From positions 92,131 to 156,130 of the forward strand of contig NZ_QLYZ01000010.1 in assembly GCF_003350325.1 (NCBI RefSeq): a stretch of DNA of 64,000 bases. The letters are read 5' to 3'. The notes below the pieces were generated by a model that saw only the letters and a program-made list of their open reading frames with translations, was not told the DNA's origin and did not search any database. The stretch comes from Vibrio rhodolitus. GTDB taxonomy: Bacteria; Pseudomonadota; Gammaproteobacteria; Enterobacterales; Vibrionaceae. Of the stretch, positions 21,367-31,765 are shown piece by piece (position 1 is the stretch's first letter; each line of letters starts with the position of its first letter). The translations under genes were made by a program, and so were the position numbers.

Positions 21367-24300
21367 ATGGCAAGGCTAGGATATGGCGCGATAAAAAAAA
21401 CTCAAGCGCCTCGATTGTTAATCGCATTTATTATCGCGATTGTAGTTTCACTTTCTTCATTCTCCTCTTTGGCAAAAGAGAGTGAGTTTGATGCCGTTCC
21501 CTCCTCTTTGCGTGGTGAGCTGACTCAAGAGCAGCTGCAAAATATTGTGGTAGAGCTTAAATATCTCGATGAGGTGCTGACATCATCGATTTTGAGTTAT
21601 GCCTTTTCTGGTCATGAAAAGTGGTTGGATAGATATCTCGATACTGAGCCAAGGCTCACTGAGCTAATCAATGCTTTACTTGCTAGCCAAACCTCCAGCG
21701 ATCACGAGCTTGTTAAGCAGCTTGAAGCGGTACATTTTGAACTAGTCGCACTTGAGATGCGGGCGATCGATCAGGTAAAAGCGGATCGTTTAGATGCTGC
21801 GATGGCGCAGATCAATGACGCGGATTACCATCTGTATAAAGACCAATACATGGCAACATTGTTGGTGCTTGCTAAACAAATAGAGCAGCGCATTACCAGT
21901 GAGGTTCAGACGCCATTCCCTTTAAGTGCAGAGCAGAAGCAGTGGTTAAATACTCATGTAGTGCGTGTTGGAATCGAAGACTGGCCGCCAATGCTTTACA
22001 CCGATGATAAAGGGGCTCTAACGGGACTAGCAGGCGATATTGTCACTCAAATAGCTCACAGCTCAGGGATGAAACTTGAACTGGTTAAGGGCAACTGGAG
22101 TGAATTGCTGGCGATGTTTAAAAAGGGCGAGTTAGATTTACTTCCCCATGCTTATAAAACGGAAGAGAGGAAACAATATGGTCAATTCTCTACGCCCTAT
22201 TTTTTAGTCAGAGAGCTCTATTTTGTGCCGCAAGGCAATACTGAATTGCAGCGAGTTTCTGATCTCAGCAACGCAACTATCGCCATTTCGGCAGGCTACA
22301 CCACCATAGATAAAGTGAAACAGCTTTACCCTAATATTCAGGTGTTGGAGACGTCTGGAATCGCTGATGCTGTTGGTGCCGTGTTAGATGGTCGTGCTGA
22401 CGCGCTACTCGATGCTGAAATTGTTGTGCAAAACTGGCTAGCTAAAAATAATATCACGACATTACGTGCCATCGATGAAGATGTCATCTCACCTTCCGCT
22501 TTGCATCTGTGGTCACACAACCAAGCTCCAATTCTACAGGCGATCTTGCAGCAAGGTCTGGACTCCTTGGAGCTTCGAGAAGTGATATTGAGCAAAGGCG
22601 ATTGGTCACATTCGAGCGCTCCTGTCGTTGTCCCCAATAGTAACCTCAATTTGGTTGAATCACTTAAGTACGTGATCATTGCGGCAATCGTTTTGACTTT
22701 GGTTCTGATGTTGTTGATTTCGCGGGTGTTTAAAATCAACGACAAGGTACTTGCCCAGAAACTGGGGAATAAAGGTTTTAAGCGTTCAATGATGGCGGTC
22801 CAAGTGGTTTTGTGTGCAGTACTAATAACCACTGCGCTTATTGTGACTCGTTATGCTGAACGCAAAAGTGTGGAATCGATTAATCACAATTTGTCGACGG
22901 TGCTTGCATCGGCACACAAACGTATCGGTGGTTGGGTTGAGATTGAGCTTGATAGCTTAGGGCAATTAGGCAGAGATCCTCAATTAGTATCAATGGTAGA
23001 AACGCTATTACAAGTGCATCGCAAACCATCGGCATTGGTCAATACGCCGGTCCAACAGCAGTTGCGCAGTTTTATCGAATCGAGAACAGGGCTGGCTGGC
23101 TCATTTGGCTACTTCATAATTTCACCGGATCACATCAGCTTATCTTCTCGACGTGACACGAATATCGGCACAGTGAACTTGATTCAACTACAACGCCCAG
23201 ATTTGTTGGCAAATGCCATGAGCGGTAACGCGGTCTTCATTCCTCCGATTAAGTCCGATGTGGTGTTGCAAGAAGAAGGTGAAACGCGACCGCCAACGAT
23301 GTTTTTTGCGGTGCCGGTGACCAATAGTGCAGGCGAAACTATCGCAGTTTTGACTAAACGAGTGGATTTTCAAGGTGTGTTCTCCGGCGTTCTTTCAGCC
23401 GGATTTATCGGCAAAAGTGGTGAAACCTACGCGATTGATCGCTCCGGTTTACTGCTCTCCAATGTGCGCTTTGAGCAGCAACTGCAACGAATTGGTCTGT
23501 TAGATGAAGGGCAACGCTCTTCACTCAACATTCGCGTTGCCGATCCGCAGCAAGACCTTTCTCAAACACCTCAGAGGGCCGACCCCAACTGGCCGCTTAC
23601 GGTTATGGCTGAGAGTATTAGTCAGCGTCAGTCTGGACGAAATTTGACGGGATACAATGATTACCGTGGCATACCTGTGGTGGGTAAATGGATATGGGAT
23701 GATGCGTTAAATATTGGCATTGCGGCAGAAATGGATGTGAATGAAGCCTATTCGCTCCTTAACACATTTCAAATTACCGTTTGGTCCATGCTGACGGTGG
23801 CGCTGGTGCTAATGATAGGAACCAGTGCGTTTACCCTGCGCTTGGGTACGCGTGCGACGGCGGCTCTTGCAAGAACTCAGGTCGAGCTAGAAAGGCAAGT
23901 TAAGCAGCGCACCGTCGAATTGGAAATAAACGCCGAGCGGACACGTAACATTATCGACAATGCCTCTGACGGCATTATTGTGGTGAATAGCCAAGGGGTT
24001 ATCGTTGAATTTAGCCCTGCAGCCGAGCAGATATTTGGCTATCGCGCTGAAGAGATCCTCAAACCGAAAACTTTAATTGAGTCGCTGGTGTTGCCTCCAT
24101 TTCATGATGCCTACCAGCAGCAAGCAAATACAGAGCAGAGCCAACTTAATTTGGTGATGGAGTTTATCGGCTATAAAAATCCAGGTGAAGAAATCGATTT
24201 AGAAATATCGGTTAGTCAATCTGAAATCGCGGGTGAGGTGCTGTATACCGGGATTGTGCGTGATGCCACCAAACGCAAAGAAGCCGAGCGAGAGCTAAAA

Positions 24301-26535
24301 TTAGCCAAGCAAAAAGCTGAGGAAGCCACCCAAGCCAAAAGTGATTTTCTTGCCAACATGAGTCATGAAATTCGCACTCCCATGAATGCCATTATTGGCA
24401 TGAGTTACTTGGCGATGCGAACCGAATTGAGTAAAAAACAGCAAGATTATGTCAGTAAGATCCAAATATCTGCCGAGAACCTTTTGGGGATTATCAATGA
24501 TATTTTGGACTTTTCTAAAATTGAGGCGGGCAAACTCGATCTTGAGCAAGTGGACTTTAACTTACAAGATACCATCGATAATCTTGTCCAAGTTGTCTCG
24601 CATAAATGCCAAGAGAAGGGATTAGAGTTATTAGTTAATTTGGATCCTAAGCTACCCAATAACTTAATTGGTGACTCGCTACGACTTGGACAGATATTGC
24701 TCAATTTAACCAATAATGGCATGAAATTTACCGAGCAAGGTGAAATTGTTGTCAAAGCAGAATTGGTGGAACAAGTCGATGACACCATCACCGCTAAGTT
24801 CTCTATCGCCGACACTGGGATAGGCATGACAGCGGAACAAATGGCTCGTCTATTCCAGTCATTTAGCCAAGCTGACGCGTCTACCACCCGTAAATACGGT
24901 GGTACCGGTTTAGGTTTAACCATCAGTAAGAACCTAGTCGAAATGATGCAAGGTAAAATTTGGGTGGAGAGTGAATTTGGACAGGGAAGCACGTTTTGTT
25001 TTACTGCCAAGTTTGGGTTGTCGCAACAACTTGAAACCAACAACATCAACAACACCGATAGCTTAGAAAATTTGTCGGTCTTGATCGTTGATGATAGTGA
25101 TGCCGCTCGGGAAATTCTTGATACGATTTGTCAAAGCCTACATTTCACCACAGATGTTGCCTCGTCCGGTGCAGAAGCGTTAGAGAAAATTGAACAATCT
25201 CAGTCAGTTGGTCAGCCGTTTGATGTGATCCTCGCGGATTGGAAGATGCCAATGATGGATGGCTTGGAATTAGGTCGCCGCATTGCTCAAATCGATCATT
25301 TAGAGAAGTCTCCCTATTTTGTCGTCGTCACGGCGTATGACAAAGATGAGCTAACAGAGCATCTTGATGGGCTTAGCATCGACGCTTCATTGACCAAGCC
25401 AGTGAGCGCATCGACTTTACTCGATACGCTAATTGGCGTCATTCACCAAGAGCAGGGGCAACGCCAGTCAGTATCCAGCAATCAAATTGACACATCAATA
25501 GCCCAGGGCATCGCTGGCGCTCAGGTGTTACTGGTGGAAGATAATGAGATTAACCAGCAAATTGCTCTGGAGCTATTGAGTTTAATTGGCGTTGAAGTGG
25601 CGACCGCCAGTAATGGTCAGGAGGCGGTAGATAAAGTCTTGGCACATCCTTTCGATTTAGTCTTAATGGATATTCAAATGCCCGTCATGGATGGTTATCA
25701 AGCAACGCGCACCATTCGCAATACAGGGAAATATGACTCGCTGCCAATTATCGCGATGACAGCCAACGCGATGTCTGGAGATAGAGAAAAGTGCCTTGAG
25801 GCGGGAATGAATGCCCACTTGCCTAAACCTATCAACCCTAATCAAGTCTTCCAAGCGCTTGCTGATTGGATAGCACCGACCGGACAAACTGTTGAAGTAC
25901 CAACTCATGCCAGTGATGACGATAATTTCGTTATTGAGGGTCTAGATACTCAAAGCGCATTAGCACGAATGGGTGGCAATACCAAAGCCTATCAAAAGAC
26001 ACTTCACAATGTGGTTCAAAGTGAAGCGGACGTTGCACAACGTATAAGCAATGCGGTCGAACAAGGGGATATCGATACTGCGGTCATTTCGGCTCACTCG
26101 CTAAAAGGCATCGTGGGAAATATTGGCGCGAACTATTTGGTGGAACCAGCACAAAAGCTCGAGCACACACTTACTGAGCAGAAAAATCAGCAGCGTTGTG
26201 AACTCGGTAAAGCAGAAAAAGAAATGATTGCCGAAATCGATACCTTAGTGAAGAAGATGATTAGCGCGATTACGCAAGCGCTTAACTCTAGTGCGCGAGC
26301 GCCAGAAAAGCATGATTTTGATGCGGTTAAGTTTCAGCAGCTTGCGACACAGCTTTACAGCCAATTAGATGACTATGACAGTGCTGCAGTCGATACCTTT
26401 GATGAAATGATGGCGAGTTCGGGAGCGACTGTTAATCCAGATCTTGCTAAACAAGCGTCGAGTGCTATTGCCAATTATGATTTTGAAGCTGCCTTGCCAC
26501 TGATTAAGAAACTGCAACAAGAGATTAAGGTTTAA
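21367..26535 (+). CDS. Giant hybrid sensor histidine kinase (SBP3-Cache-PAS-HisKA-HATPase-REC-REC-HPt)
   Basis: A membrane phosphorelay kinase of 1722 residues. In order: signal peptide or first TM (15-37); helical stretch; periplasmic solute-binding (SBP_bac_3-like) domain at about 195-415; TM near 435-456 and 475-498; a second periplasmic Cache-like domain to about 800; TM at about 805-828; PAS at about 858-980; HisKA with His1000 in NMSHEIRTPMN; HATPase with N box near 1110 and GGTGLGL; REC1 with Asp1291; REC2 with Asp1435; HPt with His1577 in AHSLKG. The layout recalls BvgS/EvgS-type kinases with an extra sensor domain. AGGGAA lies upstream of the ATG. The next gene begins a few bases on. 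Confidence 0.92.
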   Translation: MARLGYGAIKKTQAPRLLIAFIIAIVVSLSSFSSLAKESEFDAVPSSLRGELTQEQLQNIVVELKYLDEVLTSSILSYAFSGHEKWLDRYLDTEPRLTELINALLASQTSSDHELVKQLEAVHFELVALEMRAIDQVKADRLDAAMAQINDADYHLYKDQYMATLLVLAKQIEQRITSEVQTPFPLSAEQKQWLNTHVVRVGIEDWPPMLYTDDKGALTGLAGDIVTQIAHSSGMKLELVKGNWSELLAMFKKGELDLLPHAYKTEERKQYGQFSTPYFLVRELYFVPQGNTELQRVSDLSNATIAISAGYTTIDKVKQLYPNIQVLETSGIADAVGAVLDGRADALLDAEIVVQNWLAKNNITTLRAIDEDVISPSALHLWSHNQAPILQAILQQGLDSLELREVILSKGDWSHSSAPVVVPNSNLNLVESLKYVIIAAIVLTLVLMLLISRVFKINDKVLAQKLGNKGFKRSMMAVQVVLCAVLITTALIVTRYAERKSVESINHNLSTVLASAHKRIGGWVEIELDSLGQLGRDPQLVSMVETLLQVHRKPSALVNTPVQQQLRSFIESRTGLAGSFGYFIISPDHISLSSRRDTNIGTVNLIQLQRPDLLANAMSGNAVFIPPIKSDVVLQEEGETRPPTMFFAVPVTNSAGETIAVLTKRVDFQGVFSGVLSAGFIGKSGETYAIDRSGLLLSNVRFEQQLQRIGLLDEGQRSSLNIRVADPQQDLSQTPQRADPNWPLTVMAESISQRQSGRNLTGYNDYRGIPVVGKWIWDDALNIGIAAEMDVNEAYSLLNTFQITVWSMLTVALVLMIGTSAFTLRLGTRATAALARTQVELERQVKQRTVELEINAERTRNIIDNASDGIIVVNSQGVIVEFSPAAEQIFGYRAEEILKPKTLIESLVLPPFHDAYQQQANTEQSQLNLVMEFIGYKNPGEEIDLEISVSQSEIAGEVLYTGIVRDATKRKEAERELKLAKQKAEEATQAKSDFLANMSHEIRTPMNAIIGMSYLAMRTELSKKQQDYVSKIQISAENLLGIINDILDFSKIEAGKLDLEQVDFNLQDTIDNLVQVVSHKCQEKGLELLVNLDPKLPNNLIGDSLRLGQILLNLTNNGMKFTEQGEIVVKAELVEQVDDTITAKFSIADTGIGMTAEQMARLFQSFSQADASTTRKYGGTGLGLTISKNLVEMMQGKIWVESEFGQGSTFCFTAKFGLSQQLETNNINNTDSLENLSVLIVDDSDAAREILDTICQSLHFTTDVASSGAEALEKIEQSQSVGQPFDVILADWKMPMMDGLELGRRIAQIDHLEKSPYFVVVTAYDKDELTEHLDGLSIDASLTKPVSASTLLDTLIGVIHQEQGQRQSVSSNQIDTSIAQGIAGAQVLLVEDNEINQQIALELLSLIGVEVATASNGQEAVDKVLAHPFDLVLMDIQMPVMDGYQATRTIRNTGKYDSLPIIAMTANAMSGDREKCLEAGMNAHLPKPINPNQVFQALADWIAPTGQTVEVPTHASDDDNFVIEGLDTQSALARMGGNTKAYQKTLHNVVQSEADVAQRISNAVEQGDIDTAVISAHSLKGIVGNIGANYLVEPAQKLEHTLTEQKNQQRCELGKAEKEMIAEIDTLVKKMISAITQALNSSARAPEKHDFDAVKFQQLATQLYSQLDDYDSAAVDTFDEMMASSGATVNPDLAKQASSAIANYDFEAALPLIKKLQQEIKV

Positions 26536-26544
26536 GGAGGAGTG

Positions 26545-27711
26545 ATGATAGAAAGTGCCCGCAAAGACAAATCCGTTATCTTAGCGATTGACGATACTCC
26601 AAACATTATTGATACCGTAAAAAGCATCTTGGCAGAGGAACATACAGTATTAGCCGCGCCCAACGCTCAAGTTGCATTTCATGTCCTTGCCAAACGTCTT
26701 CCCGATTTAATTTTGCTTGATGTGATGATGCCTGGAATCGATGGCTATCAGATGTGTGAGCAATTAAAAGCAAATCCTGAAACACAAGATATTCCGGTGA
26801 TCTTTCTCACCGCGAAGTCGCAAGAGATCAACGAGACGACCGGGCTTGCATTAGGCGCAGTTGATTATATTACCAAGCCAATTTGTCCGATGACGTTAAA
26901 GCAGCGGATAAAAAATCACTTGATGCTTAAAATCGCTCATGACCAGCTTGCCAAGCAGAATCAAATGTTAGAGAAAAGGGTGCAGGAGCGCACAAGGCAG
27001 CTAAATGATCTACAAGATGTAGCATTAGTCGCGATGGGGGCATTAGCGGAGTCGCGCGATCCGGAAACGGGCAATCATATTCGTCGCACGCAGGGGTACG
27101 TAGAGCTGCTGGCTAAAGAGTTAGCCAAACTCGAGCAGTATCGTGATTATCTGCAACCAGAAGTTATCACAGCGATGGCGAAATCAGCGCCATTACATGA
27201 CATTGGCAAGGTTGGGGTGGTTGACAGTATTTTGCTCAAACCTGGTCCTCTAACTGAGGATGAGTTTGAGGAAATGAAAAAACATACTCAGTATGGCTAC
27301 GCCGCAATCTGTGCGGCTGAAGGCTCGCTTGGTTATGCTGATAACTTCCTTATTTTTGCCAAAGAAATCGCTTATTCCCACCATGAAAAATGGGATGGTT
27401 CTGGCTATCCACAAGGTTTAAAGGGGCAGGATATACCGCTATCTGCGCGAATCATGGCGATAGCTGACGTATATGATGCGTTGATTTCTGAACGCGTCTA
27501 TAAGCCAGCCTTTAGCCATGAAAAGTCAGTCAGCATTATTGAGCAAAGTCGCGGCAGTCATTTCGAGCCTTTGCTGGTGGATGTGTTTCTCGCTAATGCC
27601 GACCGCTTTCGTCAAATTGCGGCGGTCTATCAAGATAATTCCAGTAGCCAAAGCAATGGCATAAACAAGCAAGAAGCGCCAAACGCAAACAATATGGTAA
27701 CCAGTGAGTAA
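26545..27711 (+). CDS. Response regulator with HD-GYP cyclic-di-GMP phosphodiesterase domain
   Basis: REC domain (residues 5-120, phospho-acceptor Asp59 in LLDVMMPGID), a helical linker, then an HD-GYP domain at about 150-355. The catalytic set looks intact: GNHIRRT, HDIGKVG (His218-Asp219), HHEKWDGSGYPQG with Gly287-Tyr-Pro, and DVYDAL. It should hydrolyse cyclic di-GMP when phosphorylated. It starts within ten bases of the kinase stop behind AAGGAGG, so the two are in one operon. I chose the ATG at 26545; the GTG at 26542 abuts the ribosome site. Confidence 0.9.
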   Translation: MIESARKDKSVILAIDDTPNIIDTVKSILAEEHTVLAAPNAQVAFHVLAKRLPDLILLDVMMPGIDGYQMCEQLKANPETQDIPVIFLTAKSQEINETTGLALGAVDYITKPICPMTLKQRIKNHLMLKIAHDQLAKQNQMLEKRVQERTRQLNDLQDVALVAMGALAESRDPETGNHIRRTQGYVELLAKELAKLEQYRDYLQPEVITAMAKSAPLHDIGKVGVVDSILLKPGPLTEDEFEEMKKHTQYGYAAICAAEGSLGYADNFLIFAKEIAYSHHEKWDGSGYPQGLKGQDIPLSARIMAIADVYDALISERVYKPAFSHEKSVSIIEQSRGSHFEPLLVDVFLANADRFRQIAAVYQDNSSSQSNGINKQEAPNANNMVTSE

Positions 27712-27722
27712 GGAAGAGTGAC

Positions 27723-29246
27723 ATGGATGAATTTAAACGGGTGAATTACGACTCGCCTTACAAAGGAATGTCGGTACTGATTGTGGATGATTTTGAAGCC
27801 ATCACTCGAACATTGTGCAGCGCGTGTGAACAGATGGGGTTTAAGAATGTGTACCAAGCTCGTGATGGGCTGGAGGCCGTGCAGTTTCTCAGTCGCATGA
27901 GCGTGGATGTCATCATTTCAGACTGGAAGATGCCCAAGATGGATGGCTTAGCACTGTTAAAAAAAGTGCGTGAGTCTAAACAGCACGCGAACGTTCCTTT
28001 TATTATGCTGACTGGTAATTTGTATCAGAGTGATGTTGTTCAAGCGATCGAAGCGGGCGTGTCTGAGTACTTAGTTAAACCTTTTTCTAAAGCGACATTA
28101 AGTGAAAGAGTACACAAAGCGTTTGTTTCACCTATCAAAGTCGGTGGGGTATCGCGAAGCGAGAATAAATCTGAACAGGCAGATAATGAAAGGCAACGAA
28201 CTATCTTAGTGGTTGATGATGAACCTTCCAATCTTCAGGTGTTGGGTGAGGTACTAAAACCAAACTATAAGATCAAAGTGTGTCGCAGCGGTAAGCAAGC
28301 ACTGGAAATTTGCGCAAAAAGTAACAAACCAGATCTAATATTACTCGATATTATGATGCCAGAAATGGATGGTTTGGAAGTTTGCTCAGCCCTTAAAGGT
28401 GATCCTGAAACAGAGTTTATTCCGATTATTTTTGTCTCGGCATTATCGCAAACTGATGATGTGGTGAAAGGACTAAAATTAGGCGCCGTCGACTATATTC
28501 AAAAACCTGTCATTCCTGAAATCGTGCTTGCGCGGGTTGATACCCACATCAAAGCAGTGATTCAAAGAGAAAAGCTGTCCGCACAGATTGATAGCTTGAT
28601 TGACGCTTCACGTCATCAAGATGAAGCGCTGCAGACATTTTGCCATGACTTACGCAATCCGCTTACCGCCTTGCATGCGACCCTAACTGGGATGATTTCT
28701 GACAACCCGGACATTGAGTTACTTAAGCAAAGCTCTGAAATGCTGGTGCAACTGATAGATAACCATAGTGTTTTGATGGAGCTCGAACATGGTGAATTTT
28801 CTAGCACGCTTGGTCCTGTGATTGTCGAACATGCCCTCAATCAAGTGATTGCAAGTTTTCAGGCTAAAGCAGAGGCGAAGCAACTTGAGATCAAGCAAGA
28901 TATCGACCCTGCGCATCTATATCTCGGTGATGAGGTATTAAGCTATACCATGTTCAGCAATCTGCTTGTTAATGCAATAGAAGCCGCACCGGATCAATCA
29001 AGTATTAATATTTCATCAAGCAGAGAAGAAGACCTGCTGGTGATCAAGGTCGTTAATCAAGGCGCCGTACCGCAAGCGATTCGCCAGCATTTCTTCGATA
29101 AATTTATCAGCTCTGGTAAAGATTCAGGGCGAGGTGTTGGGGCATACTCGGTTAGGCTTTGCGCCAAAGCGCAAGATGGCGATGTGAGTATGGAGTGTGA
29201 TGAGAACAGCACGATATTAACACTTACAATGAAAGCGGTCGATTAG
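27723..29246 (+). CDS. REC-REC-histidine kinase hybrid, soluble
   Basis: A cytosolic protein of 507 residues without TM segments. REC1 occupies about 15-135 (Asp67 in ISDWKMPKMDG), REC2 about 160-280 (Asp209 in LLDIMMPEMDG). A short helix leads to a HisKA-like segment with His308 in FCHDLRNPLTAL and a HATPase-type domain at about 395-505 (NLLVNAIEAAPD N box, GRGVGAYSV G box). Two receivers before a kinase is the reverse of the usual order and suggests a node that receives phosphate and passes it on. It starts 11 bases after the HD-GYP gene behind AAGGAAG, as the third gene of the operon. Confidence 0.88.
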   Translation: MDEFKRVNYDSPYKGMSVLIVDDFEAITRTLCSACEQMGFKNVYQARDGLEAVQFLSRMSVDVIISDWKMPKMDGLALLKKVRESKQHANVPFIMLTGNLYQSDVVQAIEAGVSEYLVKPFSKATLSERVHKAFVSPIKVGGVSRSENKSEQADNERQRTILVVDDEPSNLQVLGEVLKPNYKIKVCRSGKQALEICAKSNKPDLILLDIMMPEMDGLEVCSALKGDPETEFIPIIFVSALSQTDDVVKGLKLGAVDYIQKPVIPEIVLARVDTHIKAVIQREKLSAQIDSLIDASRHQDEALQTFCHDLRNPLTALHATLTGMISDNPDIELLKQSSEMLVQLIDNHSVLMELEHGEFSSTLGPVIVEHALNQVIASFQAKAEAKQLEIKQDIDPAHLYLGDEVLSYTMFSNLLVNAIEAAPDQSSINISSSREEDLLVIKVVNQGAVPQAIRQHFFDKFISSGKDSGRGVGAYSVRLCAKAQDGDVSMECDENSTILTLTMKAVD

Positions 29247-29285
29247 ACCTTCACCAGCAGCGATAACTGCTGATGGCTCAGGCGG

Positions 29286-30586
29286 TTAGATCGTCACTTG
29301 GTTACGCCCATTTTCTTTCGATTGATAAAGCGCTTGGTCTGCAATTTGATAGGCTTCAGCAAAGCTACCTTGTTCGAGGTAGACGCCGCCGACGGAGATA
29401 GTGACGTTCAAATCTGCGATTTTTTCTACCACAACACACTGGCGAATCGCTTCGGCTTTTTCGCGTAAAACCGTCTCGTCCATATCTTTAAATAAGATGA
29501 TAAATTCTTCGCCACCCCAGCGAACGGCAACATCACTGGCACGAATCTGTTTTGCAATACGGCGAGTGACTTCGCTAATCACATCATCGCCCATTTTGTG
29601 ACCGAAGGTATCATTGATCGACTTAAAAAAATCGATATCTATAATAAGCATCGAAAACTGGTTGAGCTTTTTCAGTCTTGTTTCATAAAAGTCTCGGCGA
29701 TAAAAACCAGTCATACGATCACGATAAATGCGTTGTTTGTTACGCTTATAGAGCACCATCAACATGTGACCAAAGAGCGTAATTAAAACCGCAGGAACAA
29801 AGGTTCGTTCAAAGATTTCCCACGCGCCAAAACCGACATAGGTCGTCTCTGCATCGGTACATGAAATCACGGCAGGCACTCGAAATGAGAACCGATGCTG
29901 CATAGTGTCAGCAGCAGTAAAGAACTCGCGATTAAACTGATCAATTTTGTAGTCGATAAAGCTGTTTTTATATCAACAGCAAGAAGCGCATCCAATTCTC
30001 GATTGTTGTAGACGGGGTAATAGACCGTTCTTACCATCTGATTTGTGCCAGGTTCTGCATATGGCTCTGATAACTTGATATTGCAGCCATAAAACTGATC
30101 GAAGGTCTTGCTCAGCCTTTCTTGTTCAACAATGTTGGTCATTACATCGTTGGCTTTGTATTCACTATAACGATTAGCGTATGCAGGACGTAGAGGATCA
30201 AAGTGACCGTAAATAGATGGGTGTTCGAAGATCGCGATTGTCCAAACATGTTTGGGAGCGACGGTCTCTAGTTGTACGCGTAGTTTATTAATACCCGTCG
30301 AGAGTATTTTTACGTTGGTATCCTGCGAGACCATAATACTGACGCCGTTACGAACGTGGGTACCGCGGGTAAGATAGGTGGTATCGGTATTGTTGTAATA
30401 CTGGGCAAAGCGACGACTAATGGAATATATCTGATTAAAATCGCTGACAATGGATTTAGACAGTTGTTTGAGTAGCAGAGCATTATAAATCGCGTATGAA
30501 AAACCGACGATGAGCATCGTTAAGACTAGCAGTTTTACACATGGTAAAATGTGTCGTTTATAAGTGTGATTGAAAGTTATGCTCAT
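29286..30586 (-). pseudogene. Membrane diguanylate cyclase (GGDEF), split by a single-base frameshift
   Basis: The N-terminal part (start ATG 30586) has a TM at residues 15-37 and a periplasmic sensor region. The C-terminal part has a TM (TFVPAVLITLFGHMLMVLY) and a GGDEF domain with GGEEF, the inhibitory-site RASD and DRMTGFYRRD. The frames switch at a run of five T on the + strand (29965-29969). With six, the frame reads through as ...AVDIKNSFIDYKIDQFN... into the second part and gives one protein of about 433 residues with the normal TM-sensor-TM-GGDEF layout. As it stands the first frame ends at 29867 and the second has no ribosome site. It may be a real mutation, a slippage-prone site or a sequencing error. 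The gene converges on the kinase operon. Confidence 0.82.
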
Positions 30587-30784
30587 TAGTTTTCATATTC
30601 TATGCTTGAGGCGCAAGTTTAGATATCGATGCTATTAATTCAATTATATCTAGCAATTGTCACGATTGATTATTTTTATGACAAATTCATCTCAGCAAGG
30701 AAATGGAAGTGTACTTTGAGACACATTGCTAGGTGGTGCGTATAATATTTCATCAAATCAGTGTGATAGCGACAGGGAATAGAC

Positions 30785-31669
30785 TTATTTGACGCAATTT
30801 TTACCGTGATGAGAGTAGCAATCGCTACTCGTTTTCTTGAGCCATTCCAATGCGACGCCCATTTTTTTTTCTTTTACGATGAGCCTATCGACCTGAATTA
30901 ACCAGTCACACTCTTCATCGGGCAATTTGAGTTTTTGTAAATTTGGGGCTTTCTCAATCATATGATCGGGCGCCAATAGCCAACTATCAGTGACTTGCAG
31001 TAGCTCAGTGGCTGATTGTAGGTGGTTAACGTGGGTTAAGGTAGCCGAGAATGATTGGCTGTAGTGGCAGTCGTGATCGGGCAGTACGATTTGACGATAT
31101 CTTTTAACTTGTTCAAAACTCATATTCTTTTCGCCAAGTAGAGGGTGGCTTTTGTTTACAGCGATTGAAAATGGCACATAGCCAATTGAGCCGACTTCAA
31201 TTCCGGTTGGATAGTTTGTACTCCAAGCCATAAAACCTATATCAGCTTTACTACTATTCACCAAGGCGACAACGTCTTGGTTGTTTTCAATACAAAGATG
31301 CAGCTCGGTATCAGGAAACTGAGCTGAAAAATCCCCCATCATTTGGTAGAAATTGTTCGTCAGTAACAGAGAATTCACTGCAACCGTTAACTTCGCTTCA
31401 ATACCTGCGTTAAACGCTTGGAGCATGTTCGAGACACTTTGTGAGTGCTCAAGTAATGCAATTGCGCGTCTGTAGAGGTGGCGACCTTGCTCAGTCAGAA
31501 TTGGCGTGCGTGATGAGCGATCAAATATCAAAATACCGGTATCAATTTCCAAGTTTGAGATGGTTGTACTGACTGCAGATTGCGCCTTGGCGAGTTTTCT
31601 TGCTGCCGCTGAAAACGAACCACACTCGACACACAGCACTAAGGTTTCTAATTGTTGTAAGTTAAACAT
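30785..31669 (-). CDS. LysR-family transcriptional regulator
   Basis: A 294-residue protein with an N-terminal winged helix-turn-helix (residues 2-60, QLETLVLCVECGSFSAAARKLAKAQSAVS) and a C-terminal LysR substrate-binding domain from about 90. The helix-turn-helix is intact. It is divergent from a 56-codon frame at 31766; LysR regulators often control the divergent neighbour. Target and effector cannot be read. Confidence 0.9.
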   Translation of the reverse strand: MFNLQQLETLVLCVECGSFSAAARKLAKAQSAVSTTISNLEIDTGILIFDRSSRTPILTEQGRHLYRRAIALLEHSQSVSNMLQAFNAGIEAKLTVAVNSLLLTNNFYQMMGDFSAQFPDTELHLCIENNQDVVALVNSSKADIGFMAWSTNYPTGIEVGSIGYVPFSIAVNKSHPLLGEKNMSFEQVKRYRQIVLPDHDCHYSQSFSATLTHVNHLQSATELLQVTDSWLLAPDHMIEKAPNLQKLKLPDEECDWLIQVDRLIVKEKKMGVALEWLKKTSSDCYSHHGKNCVK

Positions 31670-31765
31670 GATTATCTATCTAAAAATTAGATGGTAGTTA
31701 ACTATGTTTAATATCATATTTAGATGACAATCGTAACTCAAAGCAAATCAATTAAATGGTAAGTA

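Noticed and set aside
21261..21485. 74-residue frame overlapping the start of the sensor kinase
   Set aside because: It overlaps the kinase signal peptide in another frame and has no ribosome site; the kinase start has AGGGAA.
24447..25055. 202-residue frame on the - strand inside the sensor kinase
   Set aside because: It lies opposite the HisKA/HATPase coding region, is Ser/Leu-rich as expected from antisense of such genes, and has no initiation signals.
29867..29965. Apparent hydrophobic second TM at the end of the N-terminal GGDEF fragment
   Set aside because: This stretch is read out of frame after the homopolymer; in the restored frame the same DNA encodes a polar segment and the real TM comes later.
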